From NCBI GenBank assembly GCA_001275005.1, contig JWZX01002781.1:1-43662 (forward strand): a stretch of 43,662 nt of DNA. Direction: 5' to 3'. The notes under the pieces were generated by a model. It made no database searches. It worked only from the letters and a program-made list of their open reading frames with translations, and had not been told where the DNA came from. Positions 8,003 to 17,450 of this stretch are shown one piece after another (position 1 is the stretch's first letter; every line of letters begins with the position of its first letter). The stretch is from Chrysochromulina tobinii (Eukaryota > Haptophyta > Prymnesiales > Chrysochromulinaceae). A program made the translations under genes and the position numbers.

Positions 8003-10168
8003 TGTGGATGCGATGCTCAAATCGGCGAACATCAAGGGAGACGATACGTTTTTGGACAGCAACGCTCAGGAGCGTGAACGTGGCATTACCATTCTTGCAA
8101 AGAATGCGGCGCTCACATGGAATGGCGTCAAGGTCAACATCGTCGACACTCCTGGCCACGCCGACTTTGGCGGCGAGGTGGAGCGTGTGCTCGGCATGGT
8201 GGACGCCGTGCTGCTGCTTGTGGATGCGGCGGAGGGCCCGAAACCGCAGACGCGCTTCGTGCTCAAAAAGGCGCTTGCCATGGGCCACAAGGTGCTTGTC
8301 GTCGTTAACAAGATCGACAAGCCTGCTGCGCGTCCTGACTACGTGCTCGACAAGACCTTCGACCTCTTCTGCGAGCTGGGCGCTACGGACGAGCAGACCG
8401 ACTTCCCTGTGGTGTACACGTCGGCGATCAACAAGGTCGCTGGCCACGAACCGAATGCGATCGGCACGGACATGTCGGCCCTCTTCGACAAGATCATGAC
8501 GCTCCCGAAACCCAAGGTGGCGAACGACAAGCCTCTCCAGCTCCAGATCTCGAACATCGGCTCGGACCCGTTCATCGGGCGGCTGGGCATCGGACGCATC
8601 ACCGCGGGCAAGCTGGTCAAGAACACGCCCATCGGCCTCTCTGCGGGCCCTGGCGCGAAGGTTCGCCAGGTCAAGGTCTCCGAGCTCTTCAACTTCCAGT
8701 CGGCTGGCCGCGTGCCGATTGAGAGCGCCTCCGCGGGCGAGATTGTCGTCTTCTCGGGCGTGCCCGACTTCAACATCGGTGACACGATCGTCGACCTGGC
8801 CAACCCGATGCCACTCGAGCCCATCGAGGTCGAGCAGCCCACGATGTCGATCACTATGGGTGTGAACAAGTCTCCATTCGCGGGTCGTTCGGGTGCCAAA
8901 TACCTGACGGGGCGCAACATCCGCGATCGGCTGATGAAGGAGCTCGAGACGAACGTGGCGATGCGCGTCGAGGACACCGACGACGGCGATACGGTGCTCG
9001 TCTCTGGGCGTGGGTTGCTCCATTTGACCGTGCTGATCGAGAACATGCGGCGGGAGAGCTTCGAGCTCATGGTTGGCCCTCCGATGGTGATTGAGAAGAC
9101 CGAGAATGGCGAGCGCCTCGAGCCGTTTGAGCTGGTGGGCAGATTGAAGGCAGATTGAAGGCAGATTGAAGGCAGATTGAAGCCAGATTGAAGCCAGATT
9201 GAAGCCAGATTGAAGCCGTTTGAGCCGTTTGGTGGGCAGATTGAAGGCAGATTGAAGGCAGATTGAATGCTGCCTCGAATCTCCTCTGAGGGCCGCGGAG
9301 GGCTGCTGATGGCCACTGATGGCCGCTGAGAGTGCTGCTGTGATTGCTTCGGCAGGTGGACATCGAGCTGCCCGCGGAATACGCCTCGGCCGCGATCTCC
9401 CTGCTCAACGAGCGCAAGGGCAACATGATCGACATGACCGCGGTGACCAAGGAGGGAGGGCAGGTGAAATACTGAACGAGTTGCCCTGAGTGCCCCCTAA
9501 TTGGCCTTAATTAAATGCAATTGCCATACCTGCCTCGACTGCAGGTGATCCAATTCGAGGTGCCTGCCCGTGGCATGTCGGGCGTCAAGTCCAAGCTGCT
9601 CTCTGCGACACGCGGTCTCGCCGTGATGAGCTCCACCTTCGCGGGCTACAAGCCGTACGCGGGTGACTTCGGGCAGCGCCAGAAGGGCAATCTGCTCTCG
9701 GCCGAGGCGGGCACCGCCACCGCGTATGCGATGCACAAGCTCGAGGACCGCGGCGCCTTCTTCTCCAGCCCCGGCGATGAGGTGTACGAGAACCAGATTG
9801 TCGGCGTCAACGCCAAGTCGGGCGATCTCAAGGCAAACATCTGCAGGTGATGAGCACTGATTGCATTCGGATTGCATTCAGATTGCATTCAGATTGCATT
9901 CTGAGTGCCTCTGATTGACTCTTGAGTGGCTCTGAGTGCCTCTGAGTGCCTCTGAGTGCCTCTGAGCGTCTCGCTCATCAGGGCGAAGGCGCTGACGAAC
10001 ATGCGCTCGGCCGGCGCGGATGAAAAGTCGACCACCTCGACCCCGCTGCAACTCACTCTTGAGGATGCAGTCGAGTACGTCATCGACGGCGAGTACGTCG
10101 AGGTGACGCCCGACGCGATCCGCATGGGCATGGCGCCCAAGATGAACAAGTTTGGCCAGAAGGTGTGA
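7818..10168 (+). CDS. typA: TypA/BipA translational GTPase, probably plastid targeted, four exons, 637 aa
   Basis: Ribosome-binding GTPase of the EF-G-like TypA/BipA family. Exons: 7818-9134, 9356-9463, 9545-9846 and 9982-10168. The joins restore one frame of 638 codons. All G motifs are present: AHVDHGKTT (about 53-61), ERGIT (switch I), [14 protein letters not shown] and a YTSA G5 motif. The beta-barrel, EF-G III/V-like domains and the family C-terminal motif ([11 protein letters not shown], then [18 protein letters not shown]) follow. The ~45-residue N-terminal extension before [13 protein letters not shown] starts with a hydrophobic stretch ([10 protein letters not shown]) and continues with basic residues and few acidic ones, as a signal plus transit peptide would. 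Bacterial homologues are ~605 aa and start at the G domain, so the extra length is the leader. Two ATGs are adjacent (7818 and 7821). It is divergent from importin-9. Confidence 0.93.
9135..9355 (+). repeat. TypA intron 1, 11-bp and 10-bp repeat intron (221 bp)
   Basis: Donor CTG|GTGGGC and acceptor CGGCAG|GTGGAC. The first part is a tandem array of GCAGATTGAAG (11 bp), interrupted at about 9213-9262 by a second copy of the exon-end/intron-start sequence and more 11-bp units. The last part has 10-bp units such as CTGATGGCCA. Confidence 0.9.
9464..9544 (+). other. TypA intron 2 (81 bp)
   Basis: Donor GGGCAG|GTGAAA and acceptor ACTGCAG|GTGATC. The octamer GCAGGTGA straddles both splice junctions. 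Only one filler unit (CTGAGTGCCC) is recognisable, and the rest is AT-richer. Confidence 0.9.
9847..9981 (+). repeat. TypA intron 3, 10-11-bp repeat intron (135 bp)
   Basis: Donor CAG|GTGATGAGCACTGAT and acceptor GCTCATCAG. The interior has three 11-bp units near GATTGCATTCA and then 10-bp units CTGAGTGCCT. The join is phase 2 and gives [11 protein letters not shown], as the family requires. Confidence 0.92.
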
Positions 10169-10795
10169 ACAGTTGTTTTGGTACAGTGCGAGCGAGGCGG
10201 GCGATCCCCGCCAGAGCAAGCTCGACAGCAGCATCCACGGCGTTCTGCACCTCCGTCACCTGCGTAATAGCTGCTGGGACTCGCCTGCAGTGGATCCGTG
10301 GGAGAACCGTGCGTGTTCTCACTGGACACTGCGGCGCGCGCTGAGCGCTGAGCGTTGAGCTGCGAGAGAGTTTGCGGTGTGCGGTGAACTGAACGCGCAC
10401 AAATGTGACGGGGCGTTGTGCATGTGTTGTGCGTTATGGGATCGTGCGCTGTATCGAGTACCGTCGGGTAGTTACTTGTCTGAACTGTGTCCAGTGCGAG
10501 CGCCAAAGAGCCCCGAAGACGAGCGGAACGCGGCGCCTCTCCTGAGAGATGCCTCCTGAGAAACGAGTTGCATGGCCGCGGAGCGGCCGCGGCGCGCCTG
10601 AAAGCTCGGAAAATATTCGATTTGCGCAATTTGGACGCGGCCGCGCCGGGGGCTGTCGGGTCACGTGTGAACGGGACGGGTGCGTCTGTGGTCTGACGTA
10701 TGTTAGAGAAAAGCACATCTATCAATACCTCGCGCAGGCACGAGAATCAGATTCCACCGTGGTCCAGACAGAATCTCTCACTTACCACGGCATGC
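10169..10795. other. intergenic, no gene seen
   Basis: This 627 bp lies between convergent TypA and the unknown gene at 10796-11551. It has only short frames. A NotI-like GCGGCCGC occurs near 10582. No RNA gene was recognised. Confidence 0.5.
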
Positions 10796-11551
10796 TCAAG
10801 GGACAGGCATTCGTAGAGCTCGTCGAGCACGCTCGGCCTTGAGGCTTTCGAGACGACTCGTCGAGCTCCTCGATAGCACAATGGCGCCACGCATCTGGAA
10901 TGCCCGTGGCGTGCCTGTGTCGCGAGCCGCGGCGCGCTGGGTGCTCCACACCCACGAAGAGCTCGTCGTGAGTTCGGGTGCACGCGTGCCAGGCGAGGCG
11001 CTCAGGGGCTCTAGCAGCTTCACCGAGGAAGACGCGCCACCACCCGCGCCCCTTGGCAGCAGCCTCCGCGACTCGCCTTGTGGCGCCGCCCGGGCCGCGT
11101 CGGCCTGGGAAGGCGTGAGCACCGGAGCATCGAGCGCGGGTAGTGAGCGAGCGGCTCGGCTGGCCTTGAGTGCTTCGACTTGGCGGTACGCCTCGATCCA
11201 CGCCAGGTCATCTAACTCTCCCTCTCTCCTCTCACCCTCAATCTTGTTCTGACTCATACGCCGTCCCGGCGGATTGCGCGCGGCGTACTCCTTCCGGATG
11301 CTGGCAATTCTGGTCACTTGACGATAGACGGCTTCCTCCTCGAGCCTGTGCCGAATAGGCAAACGCTGCTGCTCTTCGAGCAGGTCCCACCGCGGCGGCG
11401 GTACCACCGTGTGCAGCCCCTTGGCGCGGGCCCGCTTGACGCGCTCGCGTGCAGCCGCTTGGCGCAGCCGGTGATCCAAGTCTTTTCCGGGGGAAGTTTC
11501 GGCACTGGCGGGCGCTTCCTCCTCTGTCTCCTCTGCTGTCGCGACCGCCAT
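10796..11551 (-). CDS. uncharacterised charged protein, 251 aa
   Basis: No family recognised. The chosen start is the ATG at 11549-11551, which begins MAVATAEETEEEAPASAE; the frame extends upstream to 11788 but that part looks like untranslated sequence. Residues ~25-110 are strongly charged and probably helical or coiled (HRLRQAAARERVKRARAK, then LEEEAVYRQVTRIASIRKEY). The second half is Ser/Ala/Pro rich and likely disordered. No signal peptide and no membrane span. The start is 235 bp from the divergent cyclin-like gene. The charged N-terminal half and clean stop support coding, but the function is open. Confidence 0.55.
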   Translation of the reverse strand: MAVATAEETEEEAPASAETSPGKDLDHRLRQAAARERVKRARAKGLHTVVPPPRWDLLEEQQRLPIRHRLEEEAVYRQVTRIASIRKEYAARNPPGRRMSQNKIEGERREGELDDLAWIEAYRQVEALKASRAARSLPALDAPVLTPSQADAARAAPQGESRRLLPRGAGGGASSSVKLLEPLSASPGTRAPELTTSSSWVWSTQRAAARDTGTPRAFQMRGAIVLSRSSTSRLESLKAERARRALRMPVP

Positions 11552-11786
11552 GAGCGTTTCTAGAAAGGCACAACATGTGGAAAAGGCTTTCGCATGTTTG
11601 CTGCACTTGCATGCGTAACTTCGGCCTTGCCCATACAGGTACACGGCTCGCATGTAGTTTGCTTGTGGGTAACTTTCCGTGCAGCATGCATCGCTTTTGC
11701 AGCGCGAATCTTGGTATTCACGAAGTTCTTGCAGTGGCTGCGCGCGCGCGCGCGCGCTGCCATACATCAGCCGCGCCGCCGAGTAC
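11552..11786. promoter_or_regulatory. shared upstream region with a CG dinucleotide run
   Basis: The 235 bp between two divergent start codons include an alternating GC run at about 11739-11758. A bidirectional promoter is inferred from layout. The CG alternation could adopt Z-DNA. Confidence 0.4.
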
Positions 11787-13046
11787 ATGCCTCAAGCTAT
11801 GCGCGCTATCGACGAGGACATCGCCCGCGCGCACTATCTGCGCGACCAGGCCACACTCAGGGCCCTGGAGGGCATTTACGGCACAGATGATGTTGCCACA
11901 TTCGAGCGTCGTGAGTATCTGCTTCGCATCATGCGACAGGATTGCGAGGATGCCATATGGAAGAGGCTCACGCGCGTTGTTCGTACCGAGGATCAAGCCA
12001 AGAGCGTCGAGAAGGGCGTGCAGGACGTGAAGAGACTGGCTGATGAAAGCGCCCGCTCCGGCCTCGTTCTGTTCGACAAATTCCTTGCCCGTCGTAAATG
12101 CTCGATGTGCCCTGAGCACGAGGAGGAATATGCCGAGCTTTGCGCGAATGTGATCATCAAGTTTGAGACCCGGGATCTAGAGCATCGGTTTCTCACTCTT
12201 CGTCAACGAGTCCGCGAATACGAGATCATCCAAACCTGCGGCTGGGACATTGTGATCCGCACGCCAGACAGTGAGATCGAGCGGCTGCTTGCTGAGTCCC
12301 ACCTGATCCTGACCGAGCCCCTGCACGCTCGCATCTGGTCGAGCAGCCTCGCGTTTGCTAGAGAAGCGGTGCTCAACTTCTACATCTACCTCTCGCACAC
12401 GCGCACGACGATCGCAGTCGCTTCGATCTTGGCGGCGCTCCACTCACTCGCCGCCCGGCACCCCAATCTAGTCGACATCTGTCAGTCGCTGCAGTACGCG
12501 CGAGCCGAGGTCTCGAGGCGCCCCAACGGGCGTGCACCTGGCTCTGTGCACGCTCTGCCTTCTGTGCTGACCGGCCGCGTGCCTCTCCCTGCCCTGCACA
12601 GAATGGAGGAGACGGAAGGCGGCGCTGGGTCGTACGATCCCAGCGTGCTGCATGAACTCTTCCCTAAGTTAGGCGACGTGCCTCCGGGCGAGATGCTGTG
12701 CCACGCGTCGATCACCAACGCGGCCACCATCCTCTCGTCCAACTCGTTCGAGGGCTGGGTACGCAGCGACACTTCGCCGCCAGCCTCACACACGGCCCCA
12801 AGGATGACGTCGCCGCCGCCCAAGAGGCTCAAAACCGAGGCGAAGGCGGCGGCCGAGGCCAGTCCGGCGTTGCTGCAGTTCTACGTCGAGGACGAGGACG
12901 AGGACGAGACGGGGTGGCTAGACGAGAGCGACGACGAGGTCGTGCCGTCAAGCCTGCCGTCATGGCTGCCGTCTCCGTGCACGCCCGAAAACGCCGACGA
13001 GGCCATGTACCACGAGGCCATGCGCTACGCCAACGGAAACGAGTGA
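11787..13046 (+). CDS. cyclin-like protein, 419 aa
   Basis: Probable cyclin-fold protein, that is, a CDK regulatory subunit. Seen: SGLVLFDKFL (residues 91-100) resembles helix 2 of the cyclin box; YAELCANVIIKFETRD (115-130) resembles the conserved segment that usually reads LAxKxEE; VREYEIIQTCGWDIVIRTP (142-160) matches the MExxILxxLxWxLxxPTP segment; and TRTTIAVASILAALHSL (205-221) resembles the start of the second fold. The C-terminal ~130 residues are disordered, with a basic nuclear-localisation-like PPPKRLKTE and an acidic EDEDEDE run. The start at 11787 was chosen because the upstream part of the frame covers the CG run and reads as leader. Sequence divergence is high, so a subclass (mitotic or transcriptional) cannot be assigned. 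Confidence 0.6.
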   Translation: MPQAMRAIDEDIARAHYLRDQATLRALEGIYGTDDVATFERREYLLRIMRQDCEDAIWKRLTRVVRTEDQAKSVEKGVQDVKRLADESARSGLVLFDKFLARRKCSMCPEHEEEYAELCANVIIKFETRDLEHRFLTLRQRVREYEIIQTCGWDIVIRTPDSEIERLLAESHLILTEPLHARIWSSSLAFAREAVLNFYIYLSHTRTTIAVASILAALHSLAARHPNLVDICQSLQYARAEVSRRPNGRAPGSVHALPSVLTGRVPLPALHRMEETEGGAGSYDPSVLHELFPKLGDVPPGEMLCHASITNAATILSSNSFEGWVRSDTSPPASHTAPRMTSPPPKRLKTEAKAAAEASPALLQFYVEDEDEDETGWLDESDDEVVPSSLPSWLPSPCTPENADEAMYHEAMRYANGNE

Positions 13047-13624
13047 GGTTGCTGCGTGACGAAGCATAGCGTAGTTCAGCGCAAGGCAGCATAGACCCAG
13101 CTTCTCTGTCTCACGCCGCTCGTGTCCGAAAGAAGTGGCTCCGATCTCTCGGTTCGGGGGCGAGACGACAGACGAAAGCGCTTGTGCTCGTGAGAGAGCT
13201 TCAGCTCATCCTCTCGGCTCGCACGGCATCCGGCTCGGCTTCCGGGAGTAGTCGATGTGTGTCGCATGCGGTGTGCGTGGAGGTTTTCGCTGGAGCGCGT
13301 TGAACTCGACGTCTAGAACCGCTGCTGCAGGCCGGCCGGGCTCTACCTCCGCACCGCGCACCAGACAAAATGTCTCGTCCCCGGCCTGCGGCGATTCGAA
13401 TAAGAAAATTCGATTGAAAACGAACGTACCGTACGCTACGGATCGACCGCGGGTACGGATCCGATCATGTCGACGACGAGGCGTGCGAACAACTGCCCTG
13501 CGCATTACAAACTCTCGCCCGTCCCGTTGCGTTGCCACCGGAGATCAACAGATCATTCAACAGCCCGCATGCCAGCAGCAGCAGCTCACAGGGCGCCATT
13601 TCGACACAGCTCGGCGGTCACTCG
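13047..13624. other. intergenic, no gene seen
   Basis: This 578 bp lies between convergent genes. Frames of up to ~127 codons exist on both strands but carry no recognisable domain and overlap each other. A short CAG-rich run (gccagcagcagcagctcac) lies near 13570. Confidence 0.45.
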
Positions 13625-15015
13625 TCACTGACGACTGACCTCATCTACCGTACTTCTACATAAGAATCGCACCCGTCGGACGTCGAGCACCACGCCATGT
13701 GCTCGAGCAGCCTCGGCGAGCGTCGCGGGCGGCAGCGCGGCTGGATGCATGTGCGCCAGCCGACACAGCGCGCGCCGCCGCGCCGCCGCCGCCGCCACCG
13801 TGTCTTGGCTGCCGTCGACACTCTGCGCACGCGTCCATAGCTCGTCTGATGAAGGCACGCCACCGGCAGCCTCCGTGGCGGCCATTGTAGCTGCGTCCTC
13901 TGCGCCAAGCGCCGTTCCGAGCGCCTCGCGTGCACTCACGTCGCCCTCGAGGAGGCGACGGAGATGCGCAATCTCCCGCTCGAGCCCCCCAAAGGTGGCG
14001 CCGTGGTGGTCACCAGTGTCCGGGAGAGACCCTGACTTGGGAGCGCGCCTCGCCGCTGCACCCGCCGGCCCACGCCCGCCAAAGCCCCGAGGTTTGTGTG
14101 GCGCGGCAGCCGCTGCCTCCGCCATCGCCCGGCTGAGGGTAGCATCTGCCTTGTCGACGAGCGCCCTCAGCTCGTCGTCCGCGTCGCCACGGCGCGCGAG
14201 CACTCGGGCCAAGGCCAGCTGCACCTCCACGAGCTGCACCTCCACGAGCTGCACGAGGGCGGTCAGCTGGCCTCCGGCACCGACCGCAAGGCCGCCCGGG
14301 ACGACGTCCAACGGCCCGCCCGTCGGCCCGTCGTTCACAACGCCGTCGTCATTCACAGCGCGCGTCGGCCCGGTCGTCGGCCCCATGTGAGCGTCGGCGA
14401 GGGCCGTGGCTTCGTGTGCCGCGCTCAGCACATCGCTCATCACAGCGGCCTGCCTCAGCGCCGTGGCCGCGCGCAGCCGGAGCTCGGCTTGTGGGAGCTG
14501 CCCCCAGATGGTGTGAATGGTGCCGAGGCATGCGAAGCCATCCGCACGCCACGGCGCACGGTTGACCAGCCTCGCCGCGGCACAGAAGGCCACGTGACGC
14601 TTCCCCACAGCGAGGGCAGCTCTCGCGAGATCGCCCAGACCGTCGACGGTGACGCGCAGCTCCACAGAGCGGGAGACCATGGCAAAGACGGCCTCGGGCG
14701 AGGCGGCGGCGCGAGTGGCCAAGGGCGTGGCAGCCGAGAAGGTCGACCAACGAGGTGACGAAACCTCCGAAGCACTGGGTGACGAAGCACTGGGTGACGA
14801 AACACTGGGTGCGACGCTCACGCCCGAGCTCGGCCCTGTGACGAAACTCGGCCCAGGCCCTGTGACGAAACACTGCCCTGCGCCGCCGCCGAGGCGCATG
14901 CGCGTCTGCTGCTGCCTGGCGACGGATGCGCGAGCGAGGCCAAGCCAGGCAACATGGGCGCCGAGATGGGCGGCAAGTCCACACGCGCTCGCGACGCGCC
15001 CGACGCCGGCCCCAC

Positions 15016-15052
<37 letters not shown>

Positions 15053-17339
15053 CGCACCGAGCTGCAGTGCCTGACTGTAGGCGGCCTCCGCCACCGTCGC
15101 CTCCCCACGCGCCATCGCGAGCTCCGCGTAGATGAGCATCGCGCTGGGCGCCGTCCCGGGCTCCGCGGCGGCCGCCGCCGCGAGCGCGTGTTGAGCGAGG
15201 GCCGCGGCGCCGCGCCGCGCCGCATCGGCGCCCAGCAAGAGCCAGCTGCTCGCACGTTGAGCGCTGCGCTGGGCGCGGCTCACGCCGACGGCGCCGTCGC
15301 GAGCACCGGTCGGCGCCTGTGAGTTCCGAATGAGCATCTTGAGGATCGACCTCCCGCACGAGGCGACCGGTGCTTGCGACGGCGGCGCGGCCGGAGCCGG
15401 CAGGGGCGCGCGGGCGCCCAGTACGGCGCTGGGCAGGCTGGCGCCCATCACGGCGCTAGCCAGGCGCCCATCTTGGCGCGCCTCCGAGGCGAGCAGCGGC
15501 GGCAGTGTGGTACATTCGCGTCCGAGGACGCACCATGCCTCCCAGTCGCACGGGTGGGCATGGACGAGCGCGCAGGCTGCTCGGCGCCGCGCGTGTGCAG
15601 TCGCCCGCACAGCGGCGAGCGCAGCGGCGGCCTCTACTACGACGGCGTCCGCCGGACCTGTGGCGGGCGATGTGCAGTGCTGCATTCCTGTGGCGGTGGC
15701 GGCGGCATTCCTAATAAGGGAGTCATCTGGGTCGGCGTTCCTAATCAGGGAGTCATCTGGGTCGGCGTTCCTAATCAGGGTGATGACGATGAGCCGCTGA
15801 GCCATGGGCGGCAGCTCTGCACTCGCCTCGAGCACCCCGAGCTGCAGCCAGTGCAGCTCCCTAGACGGGTGCACGCTGGCCGCGCGCGCGCGCCGCAGCA
15901 GCCGGGCCGCCGCCGCGAGCTCGAGCGCCGATCGCCCCACATCTCCCGACGCGAGGTTGAATCTCGCCTCGACCACGTGCGTGCGGGCGCGGCCCTCGAG
16001 AGCGGTTACGCAGCCGGGACACGCACGCACGGCCGTGGCGTACAGCGCCGCCGCCTCCGTGCACATGCCTTGCGCCTCCTCATCACCACCGTCGCGCCCG
16101 TCGTCGCGTGTGCCCGCCTCGCGCGCCGTGCTGAGCACCATCAAGAGGCTCCCAAGCCGGCAATGGAGGAGCGACCAGGCTGCGTCTGCTATCGGTGGCG
16201 GCGCGGCAGAGGCCGCGAGCAGCGCCTGCGTCTGGCGCGGGTCCGCAGGCCACGCGGTAGTGACGAATCCCAAGCGGAGAGGCGGCGCTGGTGGCGGCGC
16301 CGGCGCTGGCGGTGACGGCTGCTGCGACGGGGCGTTGTGTTGAGCGTCATCTGCTGCTGGCTGGGCGGCGGGTGACGTGGCAGCGGGTGACGTGGCAGCG
16401 GGTGACGTGGCAGCGGGTGACGTGGCGGCGGGTGACGTGTCAGCGGTCTTGATGGTCATATGTGCCTCGCGTCGTTGGCCGCACAGCCGCAGTAGCTCCC
16501 GTAGGCACCCGACCGCCGCCGCCGGCCGCCCTTGCAGCTCATACGCCACCGAGAGACCTTCCCAAGCCACCAGCGTTGCGTCCGATGCGTCACCGGGCAG
16601 AGCGCTGTCCCGGGCGTTGCGGAAGCGGGCGGCAGCAGAGCGGATGGTCGCCTGGCGCTCACCATGGCGCTCACGGTCGCGCGGGCCCGCCGTCGGTCGC
16701 TCCTCCTCGGACCCGTCGGTGGCGCGAGCGCACCCTGCCACGGGCATGTTCACACCTGCCAACTCGTGCGCTCCAAGCAGCGCGTCTGCCCATGGCGCCT
16801 CACCCGCTGCCACGCGAGAGAGCAACTCGACGCAGGCCGCTCGGGTCGACGCGGCTGACGTGGCGTCGTCGAGCCAGTCGCGAAGCGCGCGCGCCAATCT
16901 GCTCTGCGGGTATGCCGCGGCAAGGCGCTGCACGAGCGAGGCTGCCGACACGCCTTCGTACTCAGTGCGAAGGAGCTCGACCACCGTCAGCAGCTCAAGG
17001 GCTTCGCACGACGTCATGCATGCGGCCAACGCTGCGTCGGCATCGATTGAGCTCAGCGTACGAACGGCTGCGCGCAACGGTCCGGGGGGGCCTTGTACAG
17101 CGGCAAGCTCGATGAGGCCCTGCAGCGCCGGCGGCTCCAGCGGTCGAAGCCGCACTGGCCGAGCGGTAAGCACTTGCCGCCTCCGCGCGGCGGCCGAGCT
17201 GCTTGCAGATGTGAGCTTCGAGGAGACTGAGGTGGTACGCCGACGGATGGCGCACGGTGAGCCTACGAATCAGCGTGAGGCTCGACTGCAAGTTGCCGTC
17301 GGCCACGGCGCTGCGGCAAGCCTCGAGCACGTCAGCCAT
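13625..17339 (-). CDS. TPR-repeat protein resembling SKI3/TTC37, ~1,235 aa
   Basis: Probable scaffold subunit of the SKI complex, which feeds RNA into the cytoplasmic exosome. Seen: the N terminus (start ATG at 17337-17339) has TPR-type helices with LLEAHICKQLGRRAEAASAY, then LEPPALQGLIELAAVQG, matching the SKI3 pattern in which a Y-x-x-A helix is followed by P-x-(A)-W/L-x-GL. Further TPR-like helices recur (DATLVAWEGLSVAYELQGRP, CEALELLTVVELL, MLIYAELAMARGEATVAEAA). Internal low-complexity tracts are frequent: SPAAT x5, a LIRNADPDDS repeat, 14 Gly and SPSAS. The first ~55 codons (17339 to ~17170) and the long frame (17173 to 13625) differ by one nucleotide; no convincing intron joins them, so a sequencing error or an unusual splice must be assumed. 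Length and order suit SKI3, but the identity is from the N terminus only. Confidence 0.6.
15013..15056. repeat. GCC triplet tract encoding poly-Gly
   Basis: An uninterrupted CCG/GCC run in the SKI3-like gene encodes about 14 Gly on the minus strand. Confidence 0.85.
15711..15780. repeat. 30-bp tandem repeat, in frame
   Basis: Two full copies and a third partial copy of a 30-bp unit (start ctaatcagggagtcatctgg) encode LIRNADPDDS on the minus strand. The period is a multiple of three and keeps the frame. Confidence 0.85.
16368..16442. repeat. 15-bp tandem repeat, in frame
   Basis: Five copies of GTGACGTGGCAGCGG encode SPAAT repeats on the minus strand in the SKI3-like gene. Confidence 0.85.
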
Positions 17340-17450
17340 GGGAAAAGGTAAAGCGCCGTACCGGCATCGAAGAAAATGTAGAAAATTGGCGTTCAGGCGG
17401 GGAGTCCAGGGAGGGCCCAGTGCACGCGAAACGTGTGGTGTGAATTCATA
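17340..17450. promoter_or_regulatory. 111-bp head-to-head intergenic region
   Basis: The region separates the start codons of the SKI3-like and TBC genes. It contains an A-rich patch with an inverted CCAAT core (AAAATTGGCG at about 17382-17391). A bidirectional promoter is inferred. Confidence 0.45.

Noticed and set aside
7761-9023. 420-codon minus-strand frame
   Set aside because: Antisense shadow of the TypA G domain.
13255-13638. 127-codon plus-strand frame as a small gene
   Set aside because: No domain, overlaps other frames of similar length, and its end overlaps the SKI3-like gene.
14349-15359. 336-codon minus-strand frame overlapping the SKI3-like gene
   Set aside because: A second frame of the same strand, made of Arg-rich low complexity; the long frame is the coding one.
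15711-15780. possible repeat intron in the SKI3-like gene
   Set aside because: The 30-bp period keeps the frame, no GT/GC-AG pair is needed, and the flanking frame is open throughout, so a coding repeat is simpler.
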